A stretch of 64,000 nucleotides of DNA from Hoyosella subflava DQS3-9A1 (GCF_000214175.1 NC_015564.1:1426001-1490000); one strand, 5' to 3'; positions 19,393-29,009 are shown, counted from the first letter of the stretch. The notes: a model not told the origin generated them from the letters alone. A program made the numbers and translations.

Positions 19393-20721
19393 GTGTCGGA
19401 TGTCGTGGTGTCGCAAGAAGTGAACGAGCAGGACGTGGTGGCGCTCGACGCGCAGCACGTCTGGCATCCCTACGGGGCATTCCCGCCGTCGACAGTTCCG
19501 TTGGTCGTCGATAGTGCGTCTGGAGTGCGCCTGCGTCTTCGCGACGGCCGGGAACTGATCGACGGGATGAGCTCGTGGTGGGCTGCGATACACGGCTACC
19601 AGCATCCAGTGATCGACGAAGCTGCGAGAAACCAGCTTGCGCGGATGTCGCACGTAATGTTCGGCGGCCTTACTCACGAACCCGCCGTTCGCCTCGCGCA
19701 CACACTCGTTGACCTCACACCGCGGCCGCTGCAAAAAGTATTCTTCGCTGATTCAGGCTCGGTCTCGATCGAAGTGGCCGTCAAGATGTGCCTCCAGTAT
19801 TGGCGGAGCCTCGGTCGAGGAGAAAAGCGACGACTCCTGACATGGCGGGGCGGTTACCATGGCGACACGTTCACACCTATGAGCGTGTGCGATCCAGATG
19901 GGGGGATGCACGCGCTCTGGACCGATGTCCTCGCTGAACAGATCTTCGCGCCCGTGCCGCCAGCCGAGTTTGATCTCGCGTATCGCGACACGCTCGCCGC
20001 GCTCATCCGTTCGCACGCCCACGAACTAGCCGCAGTGATCGTCGAGCCGGTAGTCCAGGGCGCGGGCGGGATGCGTTTCCACGACGCGCGCTATCTCACG
20101 GAGCTGCGGCGGCTGTGCGACGACAATGATGTGCTGTTGATTTTTGACGAGATCGCGACTGGTTTCGGCCGGACCGGCGAAATGTTCGCTGCTGACCATG
20201 CGAATGTCAGCCCCGACGTCATGTGCGTCGGCAAGGCTCTGACCGGCGGTTATCTGACAATGGCGGCTGTGCTGTGCACCGACCTGCTCGCGCACACCAT
20301 CAGTGCCAGTGAGGCTGGGGGGTTGATGCACGGCCCCACGTTCATGGCTAACCCGCTCGCCTGCGCAATTTCCCAGGCGTCTATCGATCTGCTCATAGCG
20401 CGGGACTGGAGACGTGAAGTCGCTGAGATCGAACTCGGGCTGCGCGCAGGACTGGCACCGGCAGGAAGGCTTCCTGGTGTTCGCGACGTTCGCATCAAGG
20501 GTGCGATCGGCGTCATCGAACTTACTGGACCGGTCCCTATGCAACTCGCAACTGACACCGCTGTGAAGCGGGGCGTATGGTTACGCCCGTTCCGCAATCT
20601 TGTGTACACAATGCCGCCGTTCATCTCCACTCCTGACGAGGTCGCTCAGATCGCTGACGCGATGGTTGCCGTGGCCCACGCCGCTGGTGCGACACGACCA
20701 GGGAGGGAGGCCAGGCTATGA
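19393..20721 (+). CDS. bioA: Adenosylmethionine-8-amino-7-oxononanoate aminotransferase BioA
   Basis: BioA converts KAPA to DAPA in biotin synthesis, with S-adenosylmethionine as amino donor. It has HVWHPYGAF near the start, [14 protein letters not shown], the Asp-containing [13 protein letters not shown] and the PLP lysine in GKALTGGYL (Lys281). The frame is open from 19213, but that would bury the start in the sigma gene. GTG codons at 19393, 19405, 19408 and 19420 are all possible; a TAGTGT box at 19391 could be a -10 element and would favour the later ones. It overlaps bioF by four bases and begins the bioA-bioF-bioD set. Confidence 0.96.
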   Translation: MSDVVVSQEVNEQDVVALDAQHVWHPYGAFPPSTVPLVVDSASGVRLRLRDGRELIDGMSSWWAAIHGYQHPVIDEAARNQLARMSHVMFGGLTHEPAVRLAHTLVDLTPRPLQKVFFADSGSVSIEVAVKMCLQYWRSLGRGEKRRLLTWRGGYHGDTFTPMSVCDPDGGMHALWTDVLAEQIFAPVPPAEFDLAYRDTLAALIRSHAHELAAVIVEPVVQGAGGMRFHDARYLTELRRLCDDNDVLLIFDEIATGFGRTGEMFAADHANVSPDVMCVGKALTGGYLTMAAVLCTDLLAHTISASEAGGLMHGPTFMANPLACAISQASIDLLIARDWRREVAEIELGLRAGLAPAGRLPGVRDVRIKGAIGVIELTGPVPMQLATDTAVKRGVWLRPFRNLVYTMPPFISTPDEVAQIADAMVAVAHAAGATRPGREARL

Positions 20722-21860
20722 GCGAATTGCCTGACCCGCTGGCATGGCTGGACAGCGCCTCCGGGCATCGCCGGGCCGCTGGGCTGCACCGCGTCCTCAG
20801 CCCACGCCAGCCCAACGATGGGATCATCGACCTTGCATCCAACGACTACCTTGGTCTGTCACGCCATCCTGAGGTGATCGCGGGGGCAAAGCGTTCACTT
20901 GACCTGTGGGGGCCGGGTTCGACGGGGTCGCGCCTGGTCACAGGCACCACAGCGGAGCATCTGCAGCTCGAGGAGGAACTCGCCGACTTTACAGGCGCTC
21001 CGAGTGCGCTCGTGTTCTCGTCGGGGTATATGGCCAACATAGCTGCTGTCACCGCGCTCAGTAACCAAGACACACTCATCGTGTCCGACTCCGCAAGCCA
21101 CGCGTCCCTGGTCGACGCGTGCCGCCTTTCTCGCGGCCGGGTCGCCGTGGTGGAGCATTGCAACCTGTCTGCGGTACGCGCGGCGCTGGAAGAACGCGAC
21201 GAGGAGCATGCGCTCGTCGTGACGGACTCCGTGTTCAGCGCCGACGGCGACCTGGCGCCGCTACGCGGCTTGCATGCTGTGTGCCGGGAAATGGACGCTG
21301 TACTGATCGTTGATGAAGCGCACGGTATTGGTGTGCGGGGCGAGGGCGGCCGGGGACTGGTGCACGAGTCCGGGCTGGCGGGGGAACCCGACATCGTCAT
21401 CACCATGACCTTGTCGAAAGCGCTGGGGAGTCAGGGCGGTGCTGTCGTTGCCGACGACCGCATCAGGGAGCACCTCATCAACACGGCGCGAACATTCATC
21501 TTCGACACCGGACTCAGTCCGGCAGCGGTCGGCGCCGCGCGTGCTGCGCTTCACGTGCTGAAACGGGAACCTGAACGTCCGCACGCTGTACTTGACCACG
21601 CAGCGGTTCTCGCCGAGGCCGCGGACGTCGCGGGCAAACCTGAATCCGCGGTGGTGTCGGTGGTGCTTGGTGATGCCGCCACAGCGGTAGCGGCGGCCCA
21701 GCGATGCCTCGAGGAAGGTGTCCGGGTCGGTTGTTTCCGTCCGCCATCCGTACCGCCGGGAACGTCGCGCTTACGATTGACCGCCCGCGCGGATCTCACC
21801 GAGAACGAGTTGACAGCAGTCACTCAGGTGTTGCGGCGCGTCGCGGGGGATGCAGCGTGA
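20718..21860 (+). CDS. bioF: 8-amino-7-oxononanoate synthase BioF
   Basis: BioF condenses pimeloyl-ACP (or -CoA) with alanine to make KAPA. The 380-residue protein shows [24 protein letters not shown], the Asp/His block [16 protein letters not shown] and the PLP lysine in [11 protein letters not shown] (Lys234). Both ends overlap neighbours by four bases, so bioA, bioF and bioD are translationally coupled. Confidence 0.96.
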   Translation: MSELPDPLAWLDSASGHRRAAGLHRVLSPRQPNDGIIDLASNDYLGLSRHPEVIAGAKRSLDLWGPGSTGSRLVTGTTAEHLQLEEELADFTGAPSALVFSSGYMANIAAVTALSNQDTLIVSDSASHASLVDACRLSRGRVAVVEHCNLSAVRAALEERDEEHALVVTDSVFSADGDLAPLRGLHAVCREMDAVLIVDEAHGIGVRGEGGRGLVHESGLAGEPDIVITMTLSKALGSQGGAVVADDRIREHLINTARTFIFDTGLSPAAVGAARAALHVLKREPERPHAVLDHAAVLAEAADVAGKPESAVVSVVLGDAATAVAAAQRCLEEGVRVGCFRPPSVPPGTSRLRLTARADLTENELTAVTQVLRRVAGDAA

Positions 21861-22588
21861 GCGTCCTCGTCGTTACGGGAACTTCTACCGGTGTCGGCAA
21901 GACGGTGGTGACGGCGGGGCTGGCTGTGCTCGCGCGGTCCCGGGGGCTCTCGGTCGCTGTGTGCAAGCCGGCCCAGACGGGTATTGAGGACGGCGCGCCG
22001 GGCGACCTCGCGGAGGTGACCCGTCTGGCCGGAGACGTTCCCGTCAGTGAGCTTGCCCGCTACCCTGAACCGCTTGCACCGTTCACCGCGGCGAGACGAA
22101 GCGGACGGCCAATGCTCAAGGTAGGTGAGATAGTCACAGAAATCGCCCGTCTCGAGGCCGCTCATGACCTCGTGCTCGTCGAGGGCGCCGGAGGGGTCTT
22201 GGTCGAATTGGGACAAGGGGGCTTCACGCTGCGTGATGTCGCACGCGCGGCGAACGCGGACGTCGTTCTGGTGGCTGCCCCAGGGCTCGGTACACTGAAT
22301 CACACTGCACTCACTGTCGAGGCACTCGAACGCAGCGATGTCCGCTGCACAGGAATAGTGGTCGGCGCCTTGCCGGAAGAGCCTGACCTCGCCATGCGTT
22401 GCAACCTCGATGACTTGCCTCGTATTACCGGAATCCCGATCGTGGGAGTGCTTCCTGACGGATGCGGGGAATGGACGTCCGCGGAATTCGCACGCGGCGT
22501 AGGGGCGTGGTTCACCAGCGAGTTTGCTCAGGCAATCGCGGCGCGGACGAGCGTGTCCACCTCCCGCGAGGTATCCGATTCACCATGA
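21857..22588 (+). CDS. bioD: Dethiobiotin synthetase BioD
   Basis: BioD closes the ureido ring of dethiobiotin using ATP and CO2. The 243-residue product begins [18 protein letters not shown], which holds the P-loop (Gly8-Thr16), and contains [21 protein letters not shown] and [14 protein letters not shown]. The frame stays open upstream to 21704, but GTG 21857 overlaps the bioF stop and places the P-loop at the usual position. Confidence 0.95.
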   Translation: MSVLVVTGTSTGVGKTVVTAGLAVLARSRGLSVAVCKPAQTGIEDGAPGDLAEVTRLAGDVPVSELARYPEPLAPFTAARRSGRPMLKVGEIVTEIARLEAAHDLVLVEGAGGVLVELGQGGFTLRDVARAANADVVLVAAPGLGTLNHTALTVEALERSDVRCTGIVVGALPEEPDLAMRCNLDDLPRITGIPIVGVLPDGCGEWTSAEFARGVGAWFTSEFAQAIAARTSVSTSREVSDSP

Positions 22589-22719
22589 GAACGGCCGGTA
22601 AGGCACACTGACTACGTGTGGTGCGTCACCCAGGACGGTGCGTACCACTTATCGATGTGCGAGATACGTGCGACAGCACCAAACTGGTGTGGCGCGCAGG
22701 ATAACGAGGAGAGATCTTA

Positions 22720-23751
22720 GTGACTCAGGCACCAGTTCAGTCTGCTCAGATCAGCAAAAATGACATTCTCGCCGAAGCGCGGGAGCAGGTGCTTGAGCGG
22801 GGCGAACCGCTCCGGCAGGAGCAGATCCTTGAGGTGCTGCAACTGCCTGAGGAGAGACTAGAGGAACTGCTCGAACTCGCACACGATGTGCGCATGCGGT
22901 GGTGTGGCCCCGAGGTCGAAGTCGAAGGAATCATCAGCCTCAAGACTGGCGGCTGCCCGGAAGACTGCCACTTCTGTTCACAATCGGGCCTTTTTCAGTC
23001 TCCGGTGCGTTCCGCCTGGATCGATATCCCAAGTCTCGTTGAAGCGGCGAAGCAGACCGCGAAGACCGGTGCCACGGAGTTCTGTATCGTCGCCGCGGTG
23101 CGCGGTCCAGATGCGCGTTTGATGTCACAGGTAAAAGCCGGCATCGAGGCGATCCGCAACGAGGTGGAGATCCATATTGCGTGCTCGCTCGGCATGCTGA
23201 CGCAAGAGCAGGTCGACGAACTCGCCGCGATGGGTGTCCACCGCTATAACCACAACCTCGAAACCGCGCAATCGCACTTTCCGAACGTCGTGACCACTCA
23301 CACGTGGGATGAGCGCTGGGACACTCTGCGGATGGTGCGCGAAGCAGGCATGGAGGTCTGCTGTGGCGGCATCCTCGGTATGGGGGAAACACTTGAGCAG
23401 CGGGCGGAGTTTGCCGCCCAGCTAGCCGACCTCGAACCGGATGAGGTTCCGCTGAACTTCCTGAACCCCCGGCCGGGTACCCCCTTCGGTGATCTCGAGG
23501 TACTTCCCGCAACGGAAGCGCTGAAATCGATTGCCGCTTTCCGGCTTGCGCTGCCACGCACGATTCTGCGTTTCGCAGGAGGTCGCGAGATCACCCTGGG
23601 TGATCTTGGCGCGAAGCAGGGGATGCTGGGTGGCATCAACGCCGTTATCGTGGGCAACTACCTCACGACGCTTGGCCGTCCAGCCGAATCAGATATCGAT
23701 TTGCTCGGTGAACTCGAGATGCCCATCAAGGCCCTGAACGCCACGATCTAG
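22720..23751 (+). CDS. bioB: Biotin synthase BioB
   Basis: BioB is the radical-SAM enzyme that inserts sulfur into dethiobiotin. The SAM-cluster cysteines are in [14 protein letters not shown] (Cys79, Cys83, Cys86), and the later motifs YNHNLETA and [14 protein letters not shown] are intact. The GTG start has GAGGAGA about nine bases upstream. A 131-base gap separates it from bioD, so it may have its own promoter. I looked there for the BioQ motif TGAAC-N3-GTTAC and did not see it. bsaP follows 11 bases after the stop. Confidence 0.97.
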   Translation: MTQAPVQSAQISKNDILAEAREQVLERGEPLRQEQILEVLQLPEERLEELLELAHDVRMRWCGPEVEVEGIISLKTGGCPEDCHFCSQSGLFQSPVRSAWIDIPSLVEAAKQTAKTGATEFCIVAAVRGPDARLMSQVKAGIEAIRNEVEIHIACSLGMLTQEQVDELAAMGVHRYNHNLETAQSHFPNVVTTHTWDERWDTLRMVREAGMEVCCGGILGMGETLEQRAEFAAQLADLEPDEVPLNFLNPRPGTPFGDLEVLPATEALKSIAAFRLALPRTILRFAGGREITLGDLGAKQGMLGGINAVIVGNYLTTLGRPAESDIDLLGELEMPIKALNATI

Positions 23752-23762
23752 GAGTACGAGAC

Positions 23763-24035
23763 GTGATCACTGCAGGGCTGCCGGACAAGTCGCGGGCTGC
23801 TCGTGAGGTCCCGGCTAAGGGCGGCGGGCCGCTCGGTGGTGAGCAAATCTACAACGTGTACACCGGGACGCTCCTGACCGAAGGCGCGGCGCTGCCCACT
23901 GCCGCGCAGCTCGGGCTTGAGCCGCCCCGATTCTGCGGGCAGTGCGGCCGCCGAATGGTGGTTCAGGTGGACCCGATTGGCTGGTGGGGACAATGCTCAC
24001 GCCACGGCCGGGTATACAGCAGCGAACTCGGTTAA
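23763..24035 (+). CDS. bsaP: Biotin synthase auxiliary protein BsaP
   Basis: This 90-residue protein matches Rv1590, described as an auxiliary protein that mycobacterial BioB needs to make biotin. It has the conserved IYNVYTGTL segment and three cysteines ([19 protein letters not shown]; Cys58, Cys61, Cys78) that could bind a metal or iron-sulfur cluster. GGAG next to the bioB stop serves its GTG. It is the last gene of the biotin block; conserved synteny breaks right after it. Confidence 0.88.
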   Translation: MITAGLPDKSRAAREVPAKGGGPLGGEQIYNVYTGTLLTEGAALPTAAQLGLEPPRFCGQCGRRMVVQVDPIGWWGQCSRHGRVYSSELG

Positions 24036-24185
24036 CGTTCTTCAACAACACGGGGCACCGGGTACAGCGCTGCCGCCGCCGCTGCCGCGTACGAGGATCT
24101 GATGAAGCGGTTTGAGACGTGGCGAGCGGTCCAATGTACGCTCGAACTGGCGCCCTGCTCGCAATGACCCTGTTGGGGGAGATAA

Positions 24186-24638
24186 GTGACTGCAGCAAAC
24201 AGAAGCGATACCCACCGTGACGCTACGGTGAGAGTCGCCGTGCGCGCCGATCTGGAGTACCTGCACGTCTTTCGTGGCGTCGCTGAATTGATGTCGGCCT
24301 CAGCGGGTTTCGATTATGACGCGACGGATGACCTCCGTCTCGCTGTCGACGAGATCGCCGCAACGTTGATCGAAATCTCCGCATCGAACTCTGATGTCCT
24401 TTGCGAATTTCGGGAGAATGGCTCGGGTCTGCACGTCACAATGACGGCGGACTATGCTGTCGCGCCGTTGCCCAATCCGAACAACTTCCGCTGGCACATC
24501 GTCAAGACATTAACGGATGAACTGAGCTGGGATGAGGATCTAGACCCGGCCCGGCACGATGGCACAGATGGGGTGCGGCCCAAGACTGTGGTTCGGATTA
24601 TGAAACGGAAGGCTTCCAGCCCCCGTGGACGATCCTAA
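24186..24638 (+). CDS. rsbW: Anti-sigma factor RsbW/UsfX (histidine-kinase-like ATPase)
   Basis: The product is a 150-residue GHKL-fold protein that should bind and silence SigF. The segment DDLRLAVDEIAATLIEISA resembles the N-box helix of this family, although the usual Asn is not obvious. The centre (NFRWHIVKTLTDELSWD) fits the RsbW group. The GTG start follows GGGGGA. It overlaps sigF by 14 bases, as in the usfX-sigF operon of M. tuberculosis. A GGGTAC lies at 24060-24065 in the upstream gap, but its -35 is poor. No cognate antagonist lies alongside; STAS proteins at 29.2 and 42.6 kb are candidates. Confidence 0.87.
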   Translation: MTAANRSDTHRDATVRVAVRADLEYLHVFRGVAELMSASAGFDYDATDDLRLAVDEIAATLIEISASNSDVLCEFRENGSGLHVTMTADYAVAPLPNPNNFRWHIVKTLTDELSWDEDLDPARHDGTDGVRPKTVVRIMKRKASSPRGRS

Positions 24639-25386
24639 CTACAAGGAGGTTCCACAGCTCATAGCCAAACTGCGCAGCGCCGAGCACAACGGGGATGAAG
24701 CAGATGAGTTGCGGCACCAGATAATCGCCCAGTGCATGCCTCTGTCGGAGCATATATCGCGCCGGTTCTCCGGCCGTGGAGAGCAAATCGATGATTTGCG
24801 GCAGGTAGCGCTCATTGGGCTGATTCACGCCGTGGACAGGTTCAACCCCGAAGTCGGCGACGATTTCCTGGCGTTCGCCGTACCAACAATCATGGGTGAA
24901 GTGCGCAGGCATTTCCGAGATACGCGGTGGGCTGTGCGTGTTCCGCGGCGCCTGCAGGAAGTCCATCTCGCTATCGGTGACGCAACCGCTGACCTAGCTC
25001 AGCGGCTGGGGCGAGAGCCCACGTCTCAGGAACTCGCCTCGGCTCTTGACATCACGGTGGAACAGCTTGAGCAGGGGAGGCTCGCGGGCAGTGCGTTCAG
25101 TGCGCAGTCAGTCGATGCCACGCGGGGCCCAGGAGACGACTCGCAGCCGCTTCTGGAGACTGTCGGTGAGCCGGACATCCACTTTGAGCAGTTTGAGAAT
25201 CACGAGGCGCTGCGAGCGGCGCTCGATGGGCTGCCCGCGCGAGAACGAAGCATCATCGTGATGCGGTTCTTCGGTAACAAAACGCAGGCCCAGATCGCGG
25301 AGCACCTCAACATCTCTCAGATGCACGTGTCCCGTCTGCTGGCGAAAACGCTCAGACAGTTGCGCGTGCGCATGGGTGGCGAGTAA
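24625..25386 (+). CDS. sigF: General-stress sigma factor SigF (SigB/SigF group)
   Basis: This is a group-3 sigma factor of 253 residues. Region 2 reads IDDLRQVALIGLIHAVDRFNPE and FLAFAVPTIMGEVRRHFRDT, region 3 follows WAVRVPRRLQE, and region 4 is LPARERSIIVMRFFGNKTQAQIA with the recognition helix NISQMHVSRLLAKTLRQLR. It starts at a GTG inside the end of rsbW. Sigma factors of this group use promoters close to GTTT-N15/16-GGGTAT. Such sites occur in front of many genes over the next 28 kb, so this protein is probably the master regulator of the surrounding island. Confidence 0.95.
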   Translation: MDDPNYKEVPQLIAKLRSAEHNGDEADELRHQIIAQCMPLSEHISRRFSGRGEQIDDLRQVALIGLIHAVDRFNPEVGDDFLAFAVPTIMGEVRRHFRDTRWAVRVPRRLQEVHLAIGDATADLAQRLGREPTSQELASALDITVEQLEQGRLAGSAFSAQSVDATRGPGDDSQPLLETVGEPDIHFEQFENHEALRAALDGLPARERSIIVMRFFGNKTQAQIAEHLNISQMHVSRLLAKTLRQLRVRMGGE

Positions 25387-25397
25387 CCAAGCTCGGA

Positions 25398-25422
25398 GTT
25401 TGACAACGCGCATCTCGGGTAC
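25398..25422 (+). promoter_or_regulatory. SigF-type promoter for the ATP-grasp gene
   Basis: GTTT (25398-25401), 15 bases, then GGGTAC (25417-25422). It lies 12 bases after the sigF stop and 67 bases before the ATP-grasp start, which has its own AAGGAGAGG ribosome binding site. Confidence 0.75.
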
Positions 25423-25488
25423 GCCAAAGTTCACGTCAGTGACGGGGTGACCTTCGTCTTCCGTACCTGAAAAGGAGAGGCGCCGAAA

Positions 25489-26811
25489 ATGTCTTCCACA
25501 GTGCTCGTGCCGGGTATGACAGAGGCACAACATAAGATGCTCACAGACCTCGAAGCCGCACGAGACGTGACCTTTCGTCCGCTCCTCGACTACGAACGCC
25601 TCGTCGCCACCGAAGAAGTGGATATCTCAAAACTGCTCGACGAGGCTCGCGAGGAAATCCGTGCTCTTGATCGCGACATCGACGGCATCATTTCGCACTG
25701 GGATTTCCCGACCAGCGTGATCGTCCCGATCCTCGCCGCTGAACTCGGTCTGCGTGCACCCACGCTGGAAAGCGTGTTGCGCTGCGAACACAAATATTGG
25801 AGCCGTATCGACCAGCGCGAAAGCATTCCGGACGTCGTGCCCGACTTCGAGCTTGTCGATCCCTTTGACGACGACGCCGCGCGCAATCTCTCGCTTGAAT
25901 ATCCATTCTGGCTGAAGCCAGTCAAGTCCCATTCGTCGAGCCTCGGCTTCCGCGTTGGAAGCGAAGCCGAGTTGCGCGATGCACTCGCAGAGATCCGTGA
26001 CGAGGTCGGCGACATCGGAGACGCCTTCGATGCTGTCCTCGACAAGGTGAGCCTGCCCCCCGAGGTCCGCGACGCCGCGGGGTCGAAGTGCATCGCGGAG
26101 GGACTTCTCACCGGCCGCGAGTTCGTGATCGAGGGATGTTCGACGGGGGGAGAGGTTCTGGTCCACGGCGTCTTCGACATGGGTATCGAGGAGGCTACTA
26201 AGTCGCTTGATTCGTTCGTGTATCCCGCTGAACACATTCCTGAAGAAGTGCAGAAGCGTGCTGTTTCCGCCGTGCGCAAATTTCTGACACATGTCGGATT
26301 CGCTGATGGCTGCTTCAACGCCGAGTTCATCTGGAACAAAGAAAACGACAAAGTGTGCATCGTCGAAGTGAACACCAGCATTTCACAATCGCACACTGCG
26401 CTGTTCGTGAAGGTGGATGGGGCGCCAAATCACCTGGTCGCACTCGACGTGGCGCTAGGCCGCAGGCCAGAGTTTCCGAACCGTAAAGGCACCTGCGCGG
26501 TAGCTGCGATGTGTTACCTGACGACTACCGAAGAAGGCATTGTCACAAAGGTTCCGACGTCTGGGGAGCTCTATGCCATCACGGAGACCTTCCCGGAATC
26601 CATCGTAGAGCTGGGAGTGCAGCCAGGCGATGTTCTCGCTCATATCGCCCACCAGGATCCGTACCGGTACCGGCTCGGCACGCTCACGATCGGAGCCGAG
26701 TCTGCCAGGAAGTTGCAGCGCGTGTACGAAGCCTGTGTATCCCAGTTGCTTTTCGAGATAAAGAACCCTGGCGAATCCTCCACAGGCGACCAAGTCGAGG
26801 CAGATTCCTGA
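25489..26811 (+). CDS. ATP-grasp enzyme of unknown substrate
   Basis: The 440-residue protein has an ATP-grasp fold like D-Ala-D-Ala ligase or biotin carboxylase. ATP-binding lysine region YPFWLKPVKSHSS is at about 140-152, the acidic strand GREFVIEG follows, and the metal site is GCFNAEFIW then VCIVEVNTSISQSH. A C-terminal domain of about 120 residues follows. Such enzymes join a carboxylate to an amine or thiol. It sits directly after sigF under a SigF-type promoter with a strong AAGGAGAGG site. Substrate and pathway cannot be inferred. Confidence 0.85.
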   Translation: MSSTVLVPGMTEAQHKMLTDLEAARDVTFRPLLDYERLVATEEVDISKLLDEAREEIRALDRDIDGIISHWDFPTSVIVPILAAELGLRAPTLESVLRCEHKYWSRIDQRESIPDVVPDFELVDPFDDDAARNLSLEYPFWLKPVKSHSSSLGFRVGSEAELRDALAEIRDEVGDIGDAFDAVLDKVSLPPEVRDAAGSKCIAEGLLTGREFVIEGCSTGGEVLVHGVFDMGIEEATKSLDSFVYPAEHIPEEVQKRAVSAVRKFLTHVGFADGCFNAEFIWNKENDKVCIVEVNTSISQSHTALFVKVDGAPNHLVALDVALGRRPEFPNRKGTCAVAAMCYLTTTEEGIVTKVPTSGELYAITETFPESIVELGVQPGDVLAHIAHQDPYRYRLGTLTIGAESARKLQRVYEACVSQLLFEIKNPGESSTGDQVEADS

Positions 26812-26862
26812 GGACGTTCGCACGTCGTCTACTTCAGCGTTTTCGCCCTCTGCCGGGTTGAG

Positions 26863-26887
26863 GTTTCCTTGCTGGATTTCGGGGTAA
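26863..26887 (+). promoter_or_regulatory. SigF-type promoter for the methyltransferase-CDGSH operon
   Basis: GTTT (26863-26866), 15 bases, GGGTAA (26882-26887). The methyltransferase GTG is 44 bases downstream with GGAG in between. Confidence 0.65.
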
Positions 26888-26931
26888 TCCGCGCAGAGAA
26901 TTGATCTCAGCTTGCACACACGGAGGCGCTG

Positions 26932-27663
26932 GTGACCCTGGAACTAGAACGTGGTGATGATGCCACTGTCGCCCAATCCCAGCGCTCTCGATCTGAGCAC
27001 ACCGCACCGCTGGGCCCGAAGGTGCTCCGGCTGCCTGGGGTCTACCGGCCCCAGGAAGATACGATGCTGCTCGCGCGCGAGTATCTGCGCAGCGGCCTCG
27101 CCGGTCGGGGATCGGTGCTCGATGTATGTTGTGGAACTGGCTATCTGTCGCTCGTCGCCGCGTGGAGTGGCGCGCCAACTATCACCGCAGTCGATACTTC
27201 TGCGCGCGCTGTCTGGTCGGCGCGCGCTAACGCACGTCTGTTCAAAGCTCCCGTGAATGTGGTGCACAGCGATTTCGCGGCGCTGGACCCGACGCGAACT
27301 TTCGATGTCGTACTTGCTAACCCGCCCTATGTGCCCTGGTTTGGTGCCGACGGTGACGGACCCTGCGCCAAGTGGGATGCGGGGGCTGACGGCCGTGCAA
27401 TCATCGACCCATTGTGTGCGTCGGCCAGTCGCCTGCTCGCACCGGAAGCTACGTTGCTGATGGTGCATTCGGCGGTCAGCGATCCAGACAGGACTGTCGC
27501 GATGCTCACGGCGGCGGGACTTACCGCTGCAGTGGTTGCGCGCGAGCACATCCCTTTTGGTCCAGTGATGCGCAGCCGGGCAGCGGCGCTGCGCGAAGCT
27601 GGTTATCTTCTGCCAGAACAGACGCTTGAGGAGATTGTGGTTGTCCGCGCAGACAAGCGATGA
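26932..27663 (+). CDS. HemK2/MTQ2-like SAM-dependent methyltransferase
   Basis: This 243-residue class-I methyltransferase has the SAM motif VLDVCCGTGYLSL and the catalytic LANPPYVPW. NPPY is the mark of enzymes that methylate an amide or amine nitrogen, such as Gln in release factors. It lacks the N-terminal helical domain of PrmC, so it resembles the shorter HemK2/MTQ2 group. The GTG start has GGAGG upstream. The CDGSH gene follows at once, and together with the convergent redox enzyme this trio is familiar from other actinobacteria. Confidence 0.85.
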   Translation: MTLELERGDDATVAQSQRSRSEHTAPLGPKVLRLPGVYRPQEDTMLLAREYLRSGLAGRGSVLDVCCGTGYLSLVAAWSGAPTITAVDTSARAVWSARANARLFKAPVNVVHSDFAALDPTRTFDVVLANPPYVPWFGADGDGPCAKWDAGADGRAIIDPLCASASRLLAPEATLLMVHSAVSDPDRTVAMLTAAGLTAAVVAREHIPFGPVMRSRAAALREAGYLLPEQTLEEIVVVRADKR

Positions 27664-27667
27664 GGGT

Positions 27668-27877
27668 GTGTGCCGTGTGCGCTACACGGCTGACGGGCCG
27701 TTGCTCGTGCCGGGTCCGGTCAGTGTCGAACTGCCCGATGGTCGCGTTGCCACTTCGGATCGCGTTGTGGTGGCGCTGTGCCTTTGCAAACGCAGCCGGA
27801 TATTTCCGTTCTGCGATACGAGCCACCGGCGAAAGGGAAAGTCACAGCATGCGAAGAGAGCCCAGCCGGGAACGTGA
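27668..27877 (+). CDS. CDGSH iron-sulfur domain protein
   Basis: The product is a small 2Fe-2S protein. The cluster motif is CLCKRSRIFPFCDTSH, matching the CDGSH pattern of three Cys and one His. The chosen GTG lies just after the methyltransferase stop; GTG 27677 is also possible, and a TTG at 27626 would overlap the upstream gene. It ends two bases from the end of the convergent redox enzyme gene. CDGSH proteins carry redox-active, labile clusters, which suits an oxidative-stress setting. Confidence 0.85.
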   Translation: MCRVRYTADGPLLVPGPVSVELPDGRVATSDRVVVALCLCKRSRIFPFCDTSHRRKGKSQHAKRAQPGT

Positions 27878-27879
27878 CA

Positions 27880-28935
27880 TCAGACGCTCCTCAAGCTCGA
27901 CTCTCCGGCGGCCCAACTGGTGAGTAGCCGGTCCGCGAAGCGCTCTTCTAGCAATGCGCTAGCGTGGATGCCGAAGCTCACGTCTTCAGCCAGATCAGGC
28001 TCGGACCGAAGAAGTTCCTCTACGACGTCTTTGCGCAACAACTGTTCATGCACCGCGTCGGCTTCGATGTGCTCGCGATAGAAGTGCATGCACGTTTCAG
28101 GAGCGCTCAGGCGGTTCAGCGCGTCCACCATGACTTTGGCGCTTGGCCCCGTGGTGATCTCGGCGGCCGCGAAAAGACCTACCAAGGCGCCGCGACGCGC
28201 CCGGTGCAGCCCGCACAGGGACATCAAGTTGACGGTCGCGAGTGTTTCTGAGGGAACGCTGTCCAGGTACCCGAGGTAGCGCGGATTCAGCCCGGCCGCC
28301 TCTAGCAGATTCCTGAAGAGCCGTGAGTGCATGCGCGCGGCGCTGCCACCACCGTACTCATCGAACTCAACGGCCACGATCGCTGCTTTGGGCCTGCCTG
28401 TCAGCCGCGGAATAACCCACGCGTGGGGATCAGCCTCCTTCAGGTGGTAGATCGACCGCTGGATGAAGAACTCACGTATCTGCTCCCAGGTGCCGTCGTC
28501 ACGGAGGAAGTGCCCGACGCTGCCTTCATCCGCGGGTGCGGAGCAGAGTTCTTCCAGCGCAGCCAGTGGATCGGTGAGTCTGATCCGTGTGCGCAGGGAG
28601 GTCAGGAACCGCTCTTCGAGGGCAGCACGCAGCCACAGCAACTCTGGGTACCACTCCCACCTCTCGTCGACACCCCGGAAGCCCTGGTAGTGCAGCTCGT
28701 AACAGATTGTCAGGGCAAGCTGTGCATCCTCACTGAATGGATCGCAGCTCGACGCGAGTTGCGCGAGCGCACGCAGCTCAGGATCGCGGCGGTGAATGTT
28801 GCCTTTCGCGAACAGCTCGAGAAGCCCGAACGAGATGGGCCCGCGTTCAGTGGGAAGGTGCGGAGGCGAGTGCAGGACTCGCTCGCCGGCCACGTCCTCA
28901 GGAAAGCCAGGCAGAGCCAGAGCGCGATCTTTCAT
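27880..28935 (-). CDS. Iron-containing redox enzyme (heme-oxygenase-like diiron family)
   Basis: The protein (351 residues) is a helical heme-oxygenase-like diiron enzyme candidate. Likely metal-ligand segments are ICYELHYQGF, AIVAVEFDEYGGG and CMHFYREHIEADAVHEQ, which supply Glu, Asp and His at the spacing of this family. Substrate is unknown. An upstream ATG at 28953 is open, but a SigF-like promoter ends at 28946, only ten bases before ATG 28935, so the shorter start fits a leaderless mRNA. It faces the CDGSH gene tail to tail. Confidence 0.82.
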   Translation of the reverse strand: MKDRALALPGFPEDVAGERVLHSPPHLPTERGPISFGLLELFAKGNIHRRDPELRALAQLASSCDPFSEDAQLALTICYELHYQGFRGVDERWEWYPELLWLRAALEERFLTSLRTRIRLTDPLAALEELCSAPADEGSVGHFLRDDGTWEQIREFFIQRSIYHLKEADPHAWVIPRLTGRPKAAIVAVEFDEYGGGSAARMHSRLFRNLLEAAGLNPRYLGYLDSVPSETLATVNLMSLCGLHRARRGALVGLFAAAEITTGPSAKVMVDALNRLSAPETCMHFYREHIEADAVHEQLLRKDVVEELLRSEPDLAEDVSFGIHASALLEERFADRLLTSWAAGESSLRSV

Positions 28936-28945
28936 GTCAGTGGGT

Positions 28946-28971
28946 GTGCCCACTCCAGGCTGGCACTAAAC
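28946..28971 (-). promoter_or_regulatory. SigF-like promoter for the redox enzyme gene
   Basis: Read on the minus strand: GTTT (28971-28968), 16 bases, GGGCAC (28951-28946), one mismatch from GGGTAC. The ATG at 28935 follows ten bases later. Confidence 0.5.
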
Positions 28972-28983
28972 CCTGTTTAACGC

Positions 28984-29009
28984 GTTCGACGTGCTGAGCT
29001 TGCGGGTGC
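28984..29009 (+). promoter_or_regulatory. Weak SigF-like promoter for the STAS-ANTAR operon
   Basis: GTTC (28984-28987), 16 bases, GGGTGC (29004-29009): one mismatch in each box. It would produce a leader of about 150 bases that contains the paired hairpins at 29038-29076. Confidence 0.35.

Noticed and set aside
24010-24015. GGGTAT at the end of bsaP as a SigF -10
   Set aside because: No GTTT-like box 14-17 bases upstream.
24037-24065. Possible SigF promoter before rsbW-sigF (GGGTAC at 24060, GTTC at 24037)
   Set aside because: The spacer would be 19 bases; at 15-16 bases the -35 reads TTCA or CTTC. The -10 alone is not enough, so autoregulation of sigF is not claimed.
25590-26396. Long antisense open frame opposite the ATP-grasp gene
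   Set aside because: Low-complexity Ser/Arg-rich translation with no motif; a typical shadow in GC-rich DNA.
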